Part shown: positions 37,613 through 51,283 of the stretch, piece by piece
Layout of the letters: every line of letters begins with the position of its first letter
Position numbering within the stretch: the stretch's first letter is position 1
NCBI GenBank assembly: GCA_964247055.1
Contig: OZ176050.1
Location: 4,216,001 to 4,280,000 of the forward strand
DNA: 64,000 nucleotides
Direction: 5' to 3'
Source of the DNA: Paragordius varius
Lineage: Eukaryota > Nematomorpha
Notes under the pieces: generated by a model
What the model saw: only the letters and a program-made list of their open reading frames with translations
Database searches by the model: none
What the model was told of the DNA's origin: nothing
Program-made: the position numbers and the translations under genes

Positions 37613-39475
37613 TAGGGTTGTGATTTTGACCCCCTTTTTCAAAAAAGGGGGTCAGACCTAGGTCGGACCTAGTTCTACCATATGTTATATAATAAATAAC
37701 TACATAAATACTTGATTAAATTACAAAGGTTTTTACATAAAGTATATATTTTTTAAAAGTGTACTTTCAACTGATAATTTAAATTTCAACAATTAACGAT
37801 CTTTCCTGGAATCATATATAAAGACTTATTGAAAATTTTAAATCACAGAAAGATAAGGCTAACGAGAAAATATGGAATTTATCGAAGCAGCTTTCAGGTT
37901 CGCTGCATTATCGGTCACAATGGCATTAATTTTTAAATTTTCAATATCCTTTATAATTGGTACAATTATGTTATAGATATATTCGGCAGTCTTTGGAAAG
38001 ATGTGTCAATAGACTTAATAAAAAATGATATTTGGAATCCTTAGGCAATATAATAATTACTTGATCCCTATGAATATTGGTAAAGGAACCGACGATTAAT
38101 GAAATATTATTTTTATATATTCCATCAATTTCCATTTTTATATCTTCATAACAAGAATCTAGTAAATTGGAAATCTGTTTTCTATTTGTAGAATAATTCG
38201 GTTTTAAACTAAGAAAGTACTCCGAAAACCTTTATTTTCCACTATGTTAAGAGTTGAGGATGTAATAATAAATGCTAAATGTGTCTGGTTTATTTCTTTT
38301 TAAATACAGATTAAGACTAAAATTGAATACCTAGCTTGCTTTCGACCATCACCTTCTGTCATATAATTTATTTCATATACTTCTTTTAGATGTTTTTTCA
38401 TTTAATTTTTATTTAAATATATAGTGTAATTGCATTTCTTGCATGTAATTTGATTTTTTTTGATCGAAAATTTTTCACAAGACTGATTTTATTATGATTA
38501 GGAAAATGTGTATCATATGATATTTAAAACAAAATAATAAATTTATAAATAATATAAGGTTTTGTTTTCCTAAAAACTGTAAAATTTAAAAATTAAAAAA
38601 AATTTTTTTAATTTTACAATTTTTAGGAAAATAAAACCTTATATTATCTATATATGTATAATTTTGTTTTACTTATCATATGATACACATCTTTTCTTTA
38701 CTTCCTAATTCATAATGAAATCAGCCTTGTGGAAATTTTTCGATCCAAAAAATCAAGTTACATGCAAGAAATGCAATTACACTATATATATTTAAATAAA
38801 AACCGAATGAAGTTACATCTAAAAGAAGTTCATGAAATAAATTATATGACAGAAGGTGATGGTCAAAAGCAAGCTAATTATTTAATTTCTTAAGTTTAGT
38901 CTTAAAAATTTCTGTTTTCAAGAGAAATTAGCTAGAAACATTTAGCAAAATTTATTTTTACATCCTCAATTCTTTACATAGTTGAAAATAAACATTTATG
39001 GAGTTTCATTCATAGTTTAAACTTAATTGTGCAGAAAACAGATTCATGATATGAAGATATAAAAATAGAAGTTATTGGAATATGTAAAAATAATATTTCA
39101 TTAATTGTCAATCCCTTTACCAATATTCGTAGGGAGCAAATTAATATTATTTATTGGCCAAGGATCCCAAAAATCATTTTCTATTAACTATTGACACATC
39201 TTATCATAGTAAGACTGCCGAATGTATCTATTACATAATGGAACCAATTATAAAAGATATTCGAAATTTAAAAAATTAATGCCATTGTGACCGATAATGC
39301 AGCGAACCTGAAAGCTGCTTCGATAAATTCCATATTTTTTTGTTAGCCTTATCTTTTTGTGATTTAAAACTTTCTATGAGTCTTTATGTATGATTCCAGG
39401 AAAGATCGTTAATTGTTGAAATTTAAATTATCAGTTGAAAGTACACTTTTAAAAAATACATTTTTGTATCGACAA
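37613..39475. mobile_element. hAT transposon relic arranged as a 1.7-kb head-to-head palindrome
   Basis: Left arm about 37745-38597 and right arm about 38600-39465 are inverted copies with almost no spacer. The left side starts with the hAT-like terminus TAGGGTTGTG at 37613. The right arm read on the plus strand gives a BED-type zinc finger (SALWKFFDPKNQVTCKKCNY near 38720-38785), then, after a deletion, a hAT catalytic-core piece (AIVTDNAANLKAASINS near 39280-39330). The left arm encodes the same blocks on the minus strand. The 5' ends of both arms meet at the centre. Both arms lack most of the transposase and contain stops, so it is non-functional. The arms differ by scattered substitutions and small indels. 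Confidence 0.8.
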
Positions 39476-40931
39476 ATAATAATTTGCGCCTGAGATCCTT
39501 ATTAACCTTTTTGTTTCTAGTTTCATTTTTTAATTAACCATGGCTGAGAATTTATTTTCTCTATATCTGTTGATCCAAAAGGTGTCAAAGTAAAGCAATT
39601 TGAGATTATTAGATACAGGTATTTTTTTATCCATAATAATTCGATATTAACATTAATAAGGTCATTTTAATAGTTGATTTCAATTCTAATTCATTTTCCT
39701 ATACTTTTATCGAATTACATCAACTGCTCAGATAAATGTGGAAAATATTTAGCACAGGTTTTAAAAGCTATTATATTTTTTTATTGATATTCATTAGATA
39801 CCAGTAAAAATAATTATATGTGTTAATCAGACTATAATTACTTCCCAATACTGTAACTTAATTTAAATCAAAAAATTCAAATATACAGTTATTAAATAAT
39901 AGTAAACTTATTTATTAACATAAATTTAAGGTGGTTGGTTATTCCAAATTTTTCGCGCACTCCTCCCCTTTTTCTACGCCCCATTTTGGGTACCACTGGT
40001 GTAAACGGTATAAAACACTAATGATATTTTAAAAACACCTTTTTCTACGCAATAATGCTATTTCTATCACCTCAAATTTTTAGTAAAATAACTACATTCA
40101 TTTTAAATGATTTTTTGTTCAAAATATATTCATACAACTTAATACAATGTGGGCAAATTTTGCTATTTTCAGATATGGAGCAGTTACCACAAAGTTGGTA
40201 AATTTCTGTTAAATATTAAAGATAAAAATTTATTAAAACCAAATAATTATAAATTACAACACAATAATGAAAATAATGTATATTCTATTTTTGAAAATAT
40301 AGAATAAAAATATGATAATAACTAACACAATCTCACTAACATCTCTCTATCTCGCAAAACAAATTGACGCACATCCGAGATGTGTGGGAGATTCACTAAA
40401 CCATCGGCGATCACTAACGAACAACTTCTCATTTTTGCCAACCCATACAGCTTGCTTCGGATGAATTTTTTTACAAGTTCTAAAAGCCTTCCGAATCGAA
40501 AGAATTAACTAACTTCTGAGCTTCCAGCCAAAAAAACTATCGCAGGACATTCCTTTATTTGTAATAATATCGTTTCATCAGGATATTGTTTTTGGCCACT
40601 AAATATATATTAATTTTCATCAAAAGGTGCATCATGATTCTTTGGCGCCTTAGGTTTTGGCCCTTACGAGCGATGTTATCACACTTTAGACGCAATTCCA
40701 AACAAAAAATCGTAGTATATCAGAGTTCACAAAAAATTTTGGGAAAAAATTTCAGGCGTCTGTGAAATCGTTTCGACTGCCTGGAAAAATATTTGACTGA
40801 TGGGAAATAAATAGAATTCATATAATTTATATTTATTTGTAGTGATATAATTTATTGAATAAAGAGTGCAAAATAACATAAATTGTAAAAAAAAAATACA
40901 TTAATATATGAAAAATTTATATAATTTTTTC
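39476..40931. other. Intergenic downstream of VPS35, nothing firm
   Basis: A+T-rich. Near 40160-40200 a segment (ATATGGAGCAGTTACCACAA) faintly resembles 13020-13050 inside the transposon at 11692. No open frame of note, no RNA gene and no clear repeat. Confidence 0.45.
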
Positions 40932-43900
40932 TTATATATCAATAATTTTGAATGATTTTGCTAAATCATCATAATTTTTGTCAAGATAAACTGATATCAT
41001 ATCCTTAACCGTTTCATATTGCTTAAAAACTAGCGGATTAAATGGGGTTGTCGAATCTTTCTTTTCATTAATTTGCTGTACCAATTTTTCAACTTTAGCC
41101 ATGGTTTCATTGATAAATGATTTTGGAAACTATAATTCAAAACATATAATTAAAAAAATGAGAAAATGCGCGTTATAAAATTGATAAAATATAAAGAAAA
41201 AACAATATGTGATATTAACGGTTTAAAAAATCGCATTTATTAAAAAACAGCTAAGTTTTATGCAAATCAGGGGTGCCAATACAAATAGCTTAATGGGTTT
41301 CAATAATTCAGATTTGTTGTTTTTTAGTTCAAATTTAAAAAATATTTAAAAATTATCCATATTATTTTATAAACTTTCTTTAAAATCTTTTACCAGACGC
41401 ACAAAGGATAATTAAGAGTTGTGCAATGGACACCCCTAATTTAAAAACATGTGGGACAACTTTATCAAGATTAGACGGTGAAAATTAAATAATATCCAAA
41501 AATACCAAATCTTCCCTGTCTTCTTGTTGCAAAAGATAAGCATGTGAAAGAATCTCCGTAAACAATTGAATTTTTACATCCATATTCATACAATGTTCTG
41601 TTATGGTTAACGCTTTATTTAAACAGGCTGAAACTTTGGATTGATCTTTAATCTAACAACAAAGTAATAATTATTATAAAATTATGTTTAACATAAAGGT
41701 AAACCTTTTTTTGTAAAAAAACATGAAAACTCATAAAAAATTCAAATCACATAGATATGAAAGAATTCTAAATGAATACTAATAACGAAATCATCAGATC
41801 TAAATACTTATATTTGCGAAAAAATTAATAATACTTATGAGCATAAATAATATTAAAAATAAAAAAATATTTTTTAACAAAAAGTGTTAAATAAAAAAGT
41901 CAATTCACAAAAATAGTAAGCATAAAGGGTGATATGACTAAATATAGCTTTGAAAGAATAGATATGTTTTTTTTCTATGTTTTTTACAAACAATTTTAAT
42001 GCACAACGCGAAGGTTTAAGTTTGAATTTTTTATTCAGCAATAATCAAGTTTGGGAAAAAATGTGTACATGTATATTGTTGTAATTTTTAACGTTACAAC
42101 ATATTTTATATATATTTATTCAAAAGCAAATGATTTATAGTATTTTTTTATATTGTTTTTGAAAATAAAACTATGATAGAATACCCTAATAATCTTCAAA
42201 GATTTATCCATATTGTTATTGTCAGAGTTTCCTTCAATTTCCAGCATGTGCGTCGACCAATATATGTGTACGATAAGACAATAGGCACGCGCTTGATCAG
42301 GCTTTTTAAGCAATTTAGAAACGGATGAAAAGCACTAGAAATAATTAAAATAATTTAAATGTTTTTTTCAGGTATTTAAGCCAAAACCGGTTTAAATATC
42401 AGTTTTAGGTAAATTGTTATACAACAAAACAGTTTTAAGATAAATGGTTTCGACCCCCAAGATTGTTTGGCCCAAATAATTTATTTTAGGTTTCTTTTGC
42501 CATTATTTTAGTTCCAATTTTAAATTAACAAATATGACTTATCCATAAATAAAGAAACAAAAACTACCTCATGTTAAAAGAGTATGAATATACAAATGTA
42601 ACCTTAAAGTAAAAACCGGATCCCCGTGATTATTATTAGGAGAAAAATTACTTAATAATAAATAAAATGAAATATATAAAAATTAAATTACATCTTAGAA
42701 AATATTTCAATAAAAAAACATTTATTAATTTGTGGATTACTTGTCGTCTGAGAGATTCATGATTTTCTTGCATGAAACATGTCAAGCCATAAAACGTACC
42801 AATTATTAAATTTAAGCATGTAAGCAAAATTTTGCTATCGCTGATATCATCTTCAAAAATGGAAAAACACTAAATAATGGTAAAATAGAGTTTGAAATTG
42901 AAAAATAAGGATTAAATATTTTTTTTAAATTCTCAAAAAACGGTTGAATCGGTCAAGGTTGTGTAATAATTGATCTAAAAAACATTTATTATTCCACTTA
43001 TTTTATTCTTAATAATTACAACAATAATAAATATATTCAGCCATATCTATTCCAATATTTGTTTGAAAGCAAGAGAGTGAAATCAATGTTTATATGCAAA
43101 ATTTAACATTTTGCAGTATTTTATAAAGATGCATAATTTAAGCGTTAAAATTGCTACAAAATTTGAAAAAAATGATAATAACTTTGTTAAAAATAAAATT
43201 AATTTAAAACACCTAAAATTTAACAAAAATCATATTGTAGAAATATAAATTAAGTGTTGTTAGTATAACTTGACTCATATATTCATAGGCTATGCTTTCA
43301 AACTTTTCATAATGTCCAATATTTTGGAGATTCTTAAAACTTTTTTCGCTATTCTTTTCACCATCCTCATTTGAGGATGGTATGGATTTTCGTTTAAAAG
43401 CTGTTTTAATAATCATATCCACACACTGAGTAGCTTGAAGATAAAGTTTAAGTGCAATTTCAAACAATTCTTTTTCGCTCAAGGCAAATATAGCAGTGTG
43501 CATGAATGTTGTCATATTAGTTAGTTGTGTGACAAAATCATCTTCTGGAATCTGATGTATAAAATAAATTTCTAAAATAGTTGTGGAATTAATATATAAA
43601 TGATAACGAGTTATTAACAATACAAAGAATAAACAATTCCGAACACCATTAATAAATGATATCAAATATTTGAACACTTGATTTTAATTTTCAGTTAATT
43701 TTTGTTTAAAAAATTTAAAAAAATAACACATTTACGAACCCATATTTTAATGGATAAATAAAAACGCAATTTTTTTCACTATAAATAAGGCATAAATAAT
43801 CAAGAAAATAATCTTATAAAAAGTTCCAAAACTGCACCTTACAAATATAAAATATTCAAAAATAAAACGGGATTGTGATTATTGACAAACCTCTGATTGA

Positions 43901-46900
43901 TTAGTTGATGAATCAGTATTAAAATGATTGCGTAAAATATCTTGAATAATATCTATAACAGAGAAAATGATAGCGGGCACACTGTACTTTAGCTTTAGAT
44001 ACAAAGTGGGTGAGGCCGATAAATTTTCAAAGAATGTATACACTTTTTGCATAATCTAAAATAATAATTGTCAGTAGTAGTTAGTAATAACAATAAAAAT
44101 AGTGTAAAAATGTACTCTGATTAAAACTGTATAAACGGAAAAAGTTAACTAAAAATTAAAGAAATGGGACAAAATAGTTTATAATTTTTTTTCAAAAAAT
44201 TTTTATTTGCCATTGATAAAATATCATATTGTAGGAGTCAATTTTAATTGTTTGCATAATATAATAATCGTTCAAAGGTAACATGTGATGGTCAACACAG
44301 CATATAATTAAAATAAATAGATTGAAAAACTATTTCCACAATTATTAACGTTTGAGGATTATAAACTTTATTTAGTACACATATACTTGGAAATTTGATT
44401 GTGCCCTTTTGAAAGATTCTGTTGATTTGTTTTGATTTTCTGTATTATCCATATTTGCAACATGGAATAATTTAAAAAGTTTGGCCAATTCGATTTGTGC
44501 ATCATTTTCATCCGATTCCTCATTGTTTGTGCTTAATAGAATTAAAAGAATTATTTTTTAATAAATTTGATAAAATTTCAAAACCATGTTATTTAACATT
44601 AATCGTTTAAACATCCATTTTAAAATTTATTGATAGCTGTCTTGAATAAGTTTATGATAACATTAATTTACTGAGTATTTTCATGTATATAATTGTCAAA
44701 GTCTATAACTGGACTAAATTAATTACAAATCAGTTTAAACAACCCAGGAAATAAGCCATAAAAACTTTATTACAGTTTTAATAATTATTAGCAAACATGA
44801 TAATTATAAAAAGTTGTTAAAAACTAAAACCTAAAAAGATTTATGAAATAACATTACCTAATAAATGGTGGATTGACAAGAGTGCCTGTATTTGGTTCTT
44901 CTCTAATTACTGCCGTGGGTATGTATCGATATAGAGGCTCAACCAAATGCATTACATCATTGACCTATTAGGAATAATATTTCCGCAAAAAATAATTAAA
45001 ATTTTAGAATATATATATATATATATATATATATAGAAAATTATAACGATCGATATTTTAGGTATGAGCTTCGGTAAAGTTTAATAAACAAATTTGACTG
45101 CTTAAATTATGCAGCCATTCATGGTCATAAACAGTCATCAATATATAATAATATAGTGTTTAAGGACAACAAAATAAAGTTAACCGTTCAAATCGCTTTG
45201 ATAAAATCATATAATGGCATAATTCAAATTTTACAATTTATTTCACTACAAATTTAACATCATTGTGTATATAAATTTAAATCACCCGATAAACACATTT
45301 TTAAAGGTATTAAACTGTTAGTATTAATTAAGTCTAATTTGATAAAATAAAAACCTTAATATAGTTATTAACAATTTCTAACTTGGAGCGAATAATTTTA
45401 AGAATCTCCTAATCATTAATTTTTTCTTTCCATTTAAAAATTCAACTCAAATAATATATAACCTGTTCGATGGTGCTAATAGATTTTCCCAATTCTAAAA
45501 ATTTATCCACAATGTAAACACAAACATCGAGGGAGCCTGGTTTATCAAAGTATCTCAGGATGCGTGTCATATACTTAAGTCGAGTTAAACGCAATAAATC
45601 GGCCATTTCGAAATAGGCATCGACTATGCATTTTACAGTTTTTGTCAGCTCTCGACACAGTGGAGATGCATTATGTATTCTGGATTTATGAAAGAATGTT
45701 GTGTGTTAACAACAATATTATTTAATATTTGTATATAATGAAAACTAGAAAATGGATAAAAAAGAGGTCATAAAAATAAAACTATATTAATTTAAAATGT
45801 TATTACCATTATTTGGATAAAAAATATTATAAAATCATTTGTTTATAGGTATTAACGTCGAATTTTTTATTGATCATAAAAAATTAAAAAAAAATATATT
45901 TATTTATTATGTTAGTCGGAAGATTTTTAATCAAATGTGTTAATATATATATGTGCATAGTAAAGAAAGATCTGTTACGAACTGAATACTTAAAAGCACT
46001 ATGCTATCTGGCAACTAAAATGTTATACTGAATTTTTTAACCTACGTTTAGTTTGTAAGTTTATATTTAATATCGCTTGATATAAATTACATACAAAATA
46101 TATTAAAACAAATTAATAATAACTCTTTTTAAAATCCAATTTCTGTCTCATTAAAAATAAACTTAATAAATATAAACTTTGATATATGAAGTTTATCGAA
46201 CATGGTTGAAATAGTGTTTAAACAACGATCCATATACTCCAATTGATCAGGATAACAAGTTAAAGCCAGATTGATTAAACAATTTTGCAAAGAAACCGTA
46301 TCCTCGGGTGTGATGGTAATGTTTTTACTCTAAAACGCATGTTAACATGAAAAAATTGTCATCAATGATAAATGCATTAAATCCATAGATAATTTAAAGG
46401 CCTTAATGTTTTAAACCATAACATTCGAGATACTAAATAAAATACGTATTTAAATGTTCAGTGGGAAAATGTTTTATAGACATATTAGATTCAAACAAAA
46501 TATGTCCGAAATGAAAATAAAAATCATTCAAAAAAATAATGCTATCAGTACAATTACCATCTTTTTGATCAATATATATAAAATGGTTTTTAAATAAAAA
46601 ATTGTATGTATTTTTACGACAATACAACATTCTGTTTTTTATATTCTTATTTAAATAAATAAATAGATAAATAAGTACAATCATTACACTTAATTATTGT
46701 TTATACCCTATATCCAAATTAAATTAATACGATATTTTTTAATATTAATAATTTAATTTATATACCTGCAAAATATTAAAAATTTGTTCGGCAAAAACAT
46801 CAAACAGCTTAGTGTCCTTTCCAACTACCAATGCCTCTGGCCCTTCATTATGAGCATAAGAGGTTAAACTAAAATAAAAAAACGTAAAATATAAATTAAA

Positions 46901-49900
46901 ATTAATAGTTCTATAATATAAGCAAAATAATTGTTAAAAATACTGTAAAAATTATTTAACGCTTGATTAATATTAAACTATAACTATACAAAAAAATATA
47001 TTTTATCTCAGAGTTAAATGCAAAAAATATTAACTTATTATAAAAATCATATGGAAAAAAATCTAACAAAAAGAAAATTATTTTATAAAATTATACCGAT
47101 TAATTAAGCTAATCATTATATTTTTAACTTTGACTTCGGGTTGAAGTTGGGAACAGGCTTTGAGAAAACTCGTTAAAGTAGCAAGGTGAAATTCATCTGG
47201 AAACACCTAAATTCAATAAAAAAATATTTTTAAAAATTAATTTATATTAGCAACAAAAACAAAAATTATTTCTATTAAAAATTTAACCACTAAAATTTAT
47301 TGATCTGAAAAATATTTTTTTGCAATAAAAATGTGTATTACTATTGCATTATATTAATAAATACCACCTGTATAATGCACTCCATAATATATTCTTGGGC
47401 TATAACATCCCGGCAACTTACGATTTGTTCCAAAATACCAGGTAATATTTTCTAATAAAAAATCAAATTTAAATTTTAACATAATAAACATATTTTTATT
47501 CAAATTTTCTGCCTAAAATTTTCACGGTTATGTATCTTTTGTTTATACATATATTCAAATATTATATTATCCAAAATCAAACATTTAATCCTTTTATATG
47601 ATGCCTATACCAGAGGACTCACTAAAAAATTTAAAAGACAGCACCGTAGAATCATAAAATACCGACAAATATTTCATAGCTCTTTGAAACTCAAACAGAT
47701 ATTTAGATTATAAATAAGCACGTAAAAAAGTTGAATGAATAATTTAGGGCCTTAAAAAAATTTTAGGGCTGCATACCGGTTTGATACTGGCCCATGCTAT
47801 CGACACATAAATAAGTTAACAGTCTATTGTATTAATTAAACTTTTAAGGTTAAAATATTAAAAATTTACTCTTGAATATTCTTCAATGCCTATACTATCA
47901 AGTTCACAAATGCGAACCAAATTTTTAATTTATCCCGTATTAAATATAGGTATTAAGGTTTAATTAAGATCACCCTTCCATATTCTTCAATAGTTTTATT
48001 TATATTTTCTAGTATAAAATTAAGTTATTTTTATTTTCTTCTGGTATGATCAAAAATTAGACCATTTAAGGCATAATTTAATTACCCTTCAATATTCTCC
48101 AAAGCCAATACTATCAAGTTTATTAATATAAAGCCTGACATTTTCCAAAACCTAAAAACTTATACCCTTTAAAATGAAATTCCCTTTTCGGTATATATTT
48201 AATCCGAACCAATATAAACTATATGATTTGAATCACAAGAATTACCCTTCGATATTCTTCAATGCCTATACTATCGAGTTCACTAATGCGAACTAAATTA
48301 GTCCCAACGAGTAAACGTAAGTCTCTGCGTTCAGCTTCGCGTCTTTCACGTTCCTTACTGTGGCCCAAATGTTGCATTCTCACCCAAAGTTTATTCATTT
48401 CCGCAAAGTTGGCAAGGAGAAAATCTATCGAATCTAAAACACTACCATTATTCATGATTCTGGGATCGGTAAAGTTTGAATTGGCGTTTCCTAGCGATTC
48501 TGTATGCGAATGATTTCCTAAATCATAAAGAAATAGTTTTCTCAATAAAAATAAAATAATATAAATTAAGCTTTTGTTATCATTAAATTTCACACATTAT
48601 TTTCCCTTAGTGTTTTTTTATTTACAAAAGAAAATTTAACATATTTTCAAAAATAATTTTATACGTCAAAATGAAGTATATACCATGTTTTAGAGTGAAG
48701 TAGTTAAATGAAAGTAAAAAAATGACAAAAAAAATTAAGGGTCTATATAATCTTGGATTGATCAAGAAATAAAATAGTTTAACAAAATTATCATAAAGTG
48801 ATATATTAGAGTATCTTGACTTTAATATGCATGTCATAATTAAAACGTATATTTATATACAACAAAGAATAAATTTAAGTTGAAGACAAATTATTTTGTT
48901 TTAATTATAGTAGCTATGTTTTTAAATAAAGGCGAGTTAACAAGCTAAAAACTGTCCCCTGCTTATATCAATGGTATTTTTTTCCTTTCATATATCCCTT
49001 ATAATTATAGATTAATTGACACACATCTCCATACTTTACAACCATAAAAACAAAAAAGCAAAACACAGTTGACAATAAAAACAACAGCCTATTTAATTTT
49101 ATAGTTCATTTTGAAAAACTTAAATTTTGCTTTTATTTTTACACTTATAAACTTTGCTAAAGAGTTTTTACCATTCAATGCTGGATTATGGACATCGTTG
49201 GAAACCCCATTAGTAATGGTATTAGGATCAGGAACTTTAACAAAACTTTTCATGTGATTATCATCGTCAAAATCGTCCTCATCTCGTATAGTTTGCATTT
49301 CAGTAACAGTTGATAAGTTACCATTTTTGGTTTGCAAATCATCTGAACTAAACCAACAATTAAATGCATTGATTAGATGAAATTATATATAAATTATTGT
49401 GCATAATTAAGTGGGATAAAGATTTTAAAGTTTACGATGAGACTATATTATTGATGTAAATATTAGCTTGTAAATAAGAGAAATTTATGATAAAATATTT
49501 GAAAGTACCCTTTAAAAAAATAATTAAATAAAAAAATGTTCAATTATATATAAACCAAAAAGACAAAGTTTTTATACAATTTTTCATGATAAAATGCCAA
49601 ATACTAATGTGACTAATCTTATAACTCTTTTCCAAATTTTACCTGAATCAGAATCATTGTAAAAATCCCAATTAAAAAATATAAAATATACAATTTAGAG
49701 TCTATTATTCCTTATAAACATTAACGGCGACTTAAATTTTAGCAGGATAGAGCTTTAACGCTCGCCTGCACAGTGCCATTTTAAATAGAAAATAAAAAAT
49801 TTTAGATATTAAATGGTTACATATGATCTCCTTTATCATTTTTATCTGCGGCAGGAAAAGTAGAATCTGGGGTAGGGGAAAGCGATACGGCGCCTTTAAC

Positions 49901-50520
49901 ATCGGGTAAAATATTTCGTAGTGATTGAAGCAAATAATAACGTAGAAATAATCCTCGCAAAGGATGTTGAACACCTCGACACATTTCAACCAGATCTCTT
50001 ATGACTTCGGAGCGGCGTTGTAATCCGACATTACTAGTTGGATCCAAACTTTTGATGTATACAATGCCGACAGTAATAAGTAGATATCTGATTTTTTTTT
50101 AAAATGCAATTTGAGACAAAATTATAAAAAAAATAAAATAATATACAATCTTGGCACGATGTTTCCCGCATATTGAACCAATTCATAAACGTCAGTAATT
50201 TTTACATTCCTTTTAACTTCTTCGCTCAAAAAATCTTCCAGAAAATGCAGCTCATCAACAACCGTCATATCTAAAAAATTATATTTAATAATGTTTGTAC
50301 ATAAGGCATAATAGGCTTTTGGAGATAAATCCGACGTCCTTAATTCATTGAGCATGGTTGAACAAAATTTTAGGCCATCCATCAGCTTAAGTCGTTCCTA
50401 AAATATTATTGGCATGCTTACGAAACAATTTTTCATATTTGTGGCATAAGTCCTTACATTGATCAGGGCATTATTTAATAAATGATCCTCATTTTCACTA
50501 TTATAAATTGGGGCTACCAT
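40932..50520 (-). CDS. VPS35: Retromer core subunit VPS35, 20 exons
   Basis: Alpha-solenoid scaffold of retromer, which recycles cargo from endosomes with VPS26 and VPS29. Exons: 50520-50422, 50397-50301, 50270-50147, 50087-49821, 49347-49172, 48517-48246, 47451-47368, 47206-47097, 46868-46766, 46329-46178, 45679-45463, 45408-45355, 44964-44858, 44531-44387, 44055-43891, 43551-43270, 42869-42741, 42334-42185, 41652-41506, 41129-40932. Phases agree and give 1025 residues (human 796). The PRLY motif that contacts VPS26 falls at about 105-108. Others are [74 protein letters not shown] and AYEYMSQ. The extra length is an acidic linker of about 100 residues (exons 4-6) and smaller insertions. The first two introns are 24 and 30 bp. 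The 54-bp exon 45408-45355 has no human counterpart and may be optional. Confidence 0.95.
45009..45036. repeat. AT microsatellite in VPS35 intron
   Basis: About 14 TA units in the intron between exons 12 and 13. Confidence 0.9.
47868..48296. repeat. Degenerate copies of a VPS35 exon/intron boundary within the following intron
   Basis: The genuine 3' end of the VPS35 exon ending at 48246, with its donor, reads TTACCCTTCGATATTCTTCA on the plus strand and continues ATGCCTATACTATCGAGTTC. Decayed copies occur in the adjacent intron at about 48082-48130, 47970-47995 and 47868-47925. The last keeps AATATTCTTCAATGCCTATA and TATCAAGTTCACAAATGCGA nearly intact. They all lie in the same orientation, 100-160 bp apart, as if the exon end had been tandemly duplicated. 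Confidence 0.75.
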
Positions 50521-50881
50521 AATGAATGTTTTTTAATTTTAATATGTTTTTAGTGTATGTGTGATCGCATCGCGTGTATTCATAAGTCAGCGCTAGTTGA
50601 GTAATTTTTTATTTAGGTCTATAACGAGTATTATCATGAATTTAGACTTTATTCGGTAATTTTTTTATGATTTAAAAAATTTTTTTTGTTAAAATATGGC
50701 TTTTTTTAAAAATTTAGCTTTCGATTTTGTAATTTTATAGAATTTAACACTTTATCTTTTGAGTAGTTTTATACCATACGGCTGGTATTAGCCCAAATTT
50801 TTTTCTTTAGACTTTTGAACGCAATAAAAAAAAGTAAAATTGTAAAAAAATCCTCAAATTTTTTCGTTGACATTATTTTTT

Positions 50882-51283
50882 TAAACTTGGATAGCCTTGA
50901 TTCAAATTGAGGTAGTTACCCTTTGTTTAAAATTAAATATTAGGGGTATAACCCAAAGTTAAGAATCAAAATGATATGTGTGCATAAGTTAAAATATAAT
51001 ACAAAATGTACCAATTTTCTGTTTATATCAATGTTAAATGACATTATAATAAAAAAGTAAACTGAATTTTAGGAATATCAATAAACACGATTTTTGAAAT
51101 GGCGCCTATGTAGTTTGATCGGAACTTTTTTCCCAAAAAATTTATTTTATTATGGCTATTTATATAATTTTTATTAAAATAAAAGCAAAAATTTAATTTC
51201 GAAACGTTTCTTTTATAAATTTTTAAAAATATCAATTAAAAAATATTTTGAAATATAGTACCCCAATTTGAATCGAAGTGTTA
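50882..51283. mobile_element. TA-flanked MITE, family 1, copy 7 (decayed)
   Basis: Long-TIR end left (TAAACTTGGATAGCC), short-TIR end right (GAATCGAAGTGTTA). It is about 400 bp, with internal deletions and a degraded left palindrome. It lies 362 bp upstream of the VPS35 start codon. Confidence 0.8.

Noticed and set aside
50398-50458. Earlier VPS35 exon 1 donor at 50457, giving a 60-bp intron
   Set aside because: It would delete 12 residues ([12 protein letters not shown]) that align with human VKVQSFQMKRCL; the donor at 50421 gives the conserved length.
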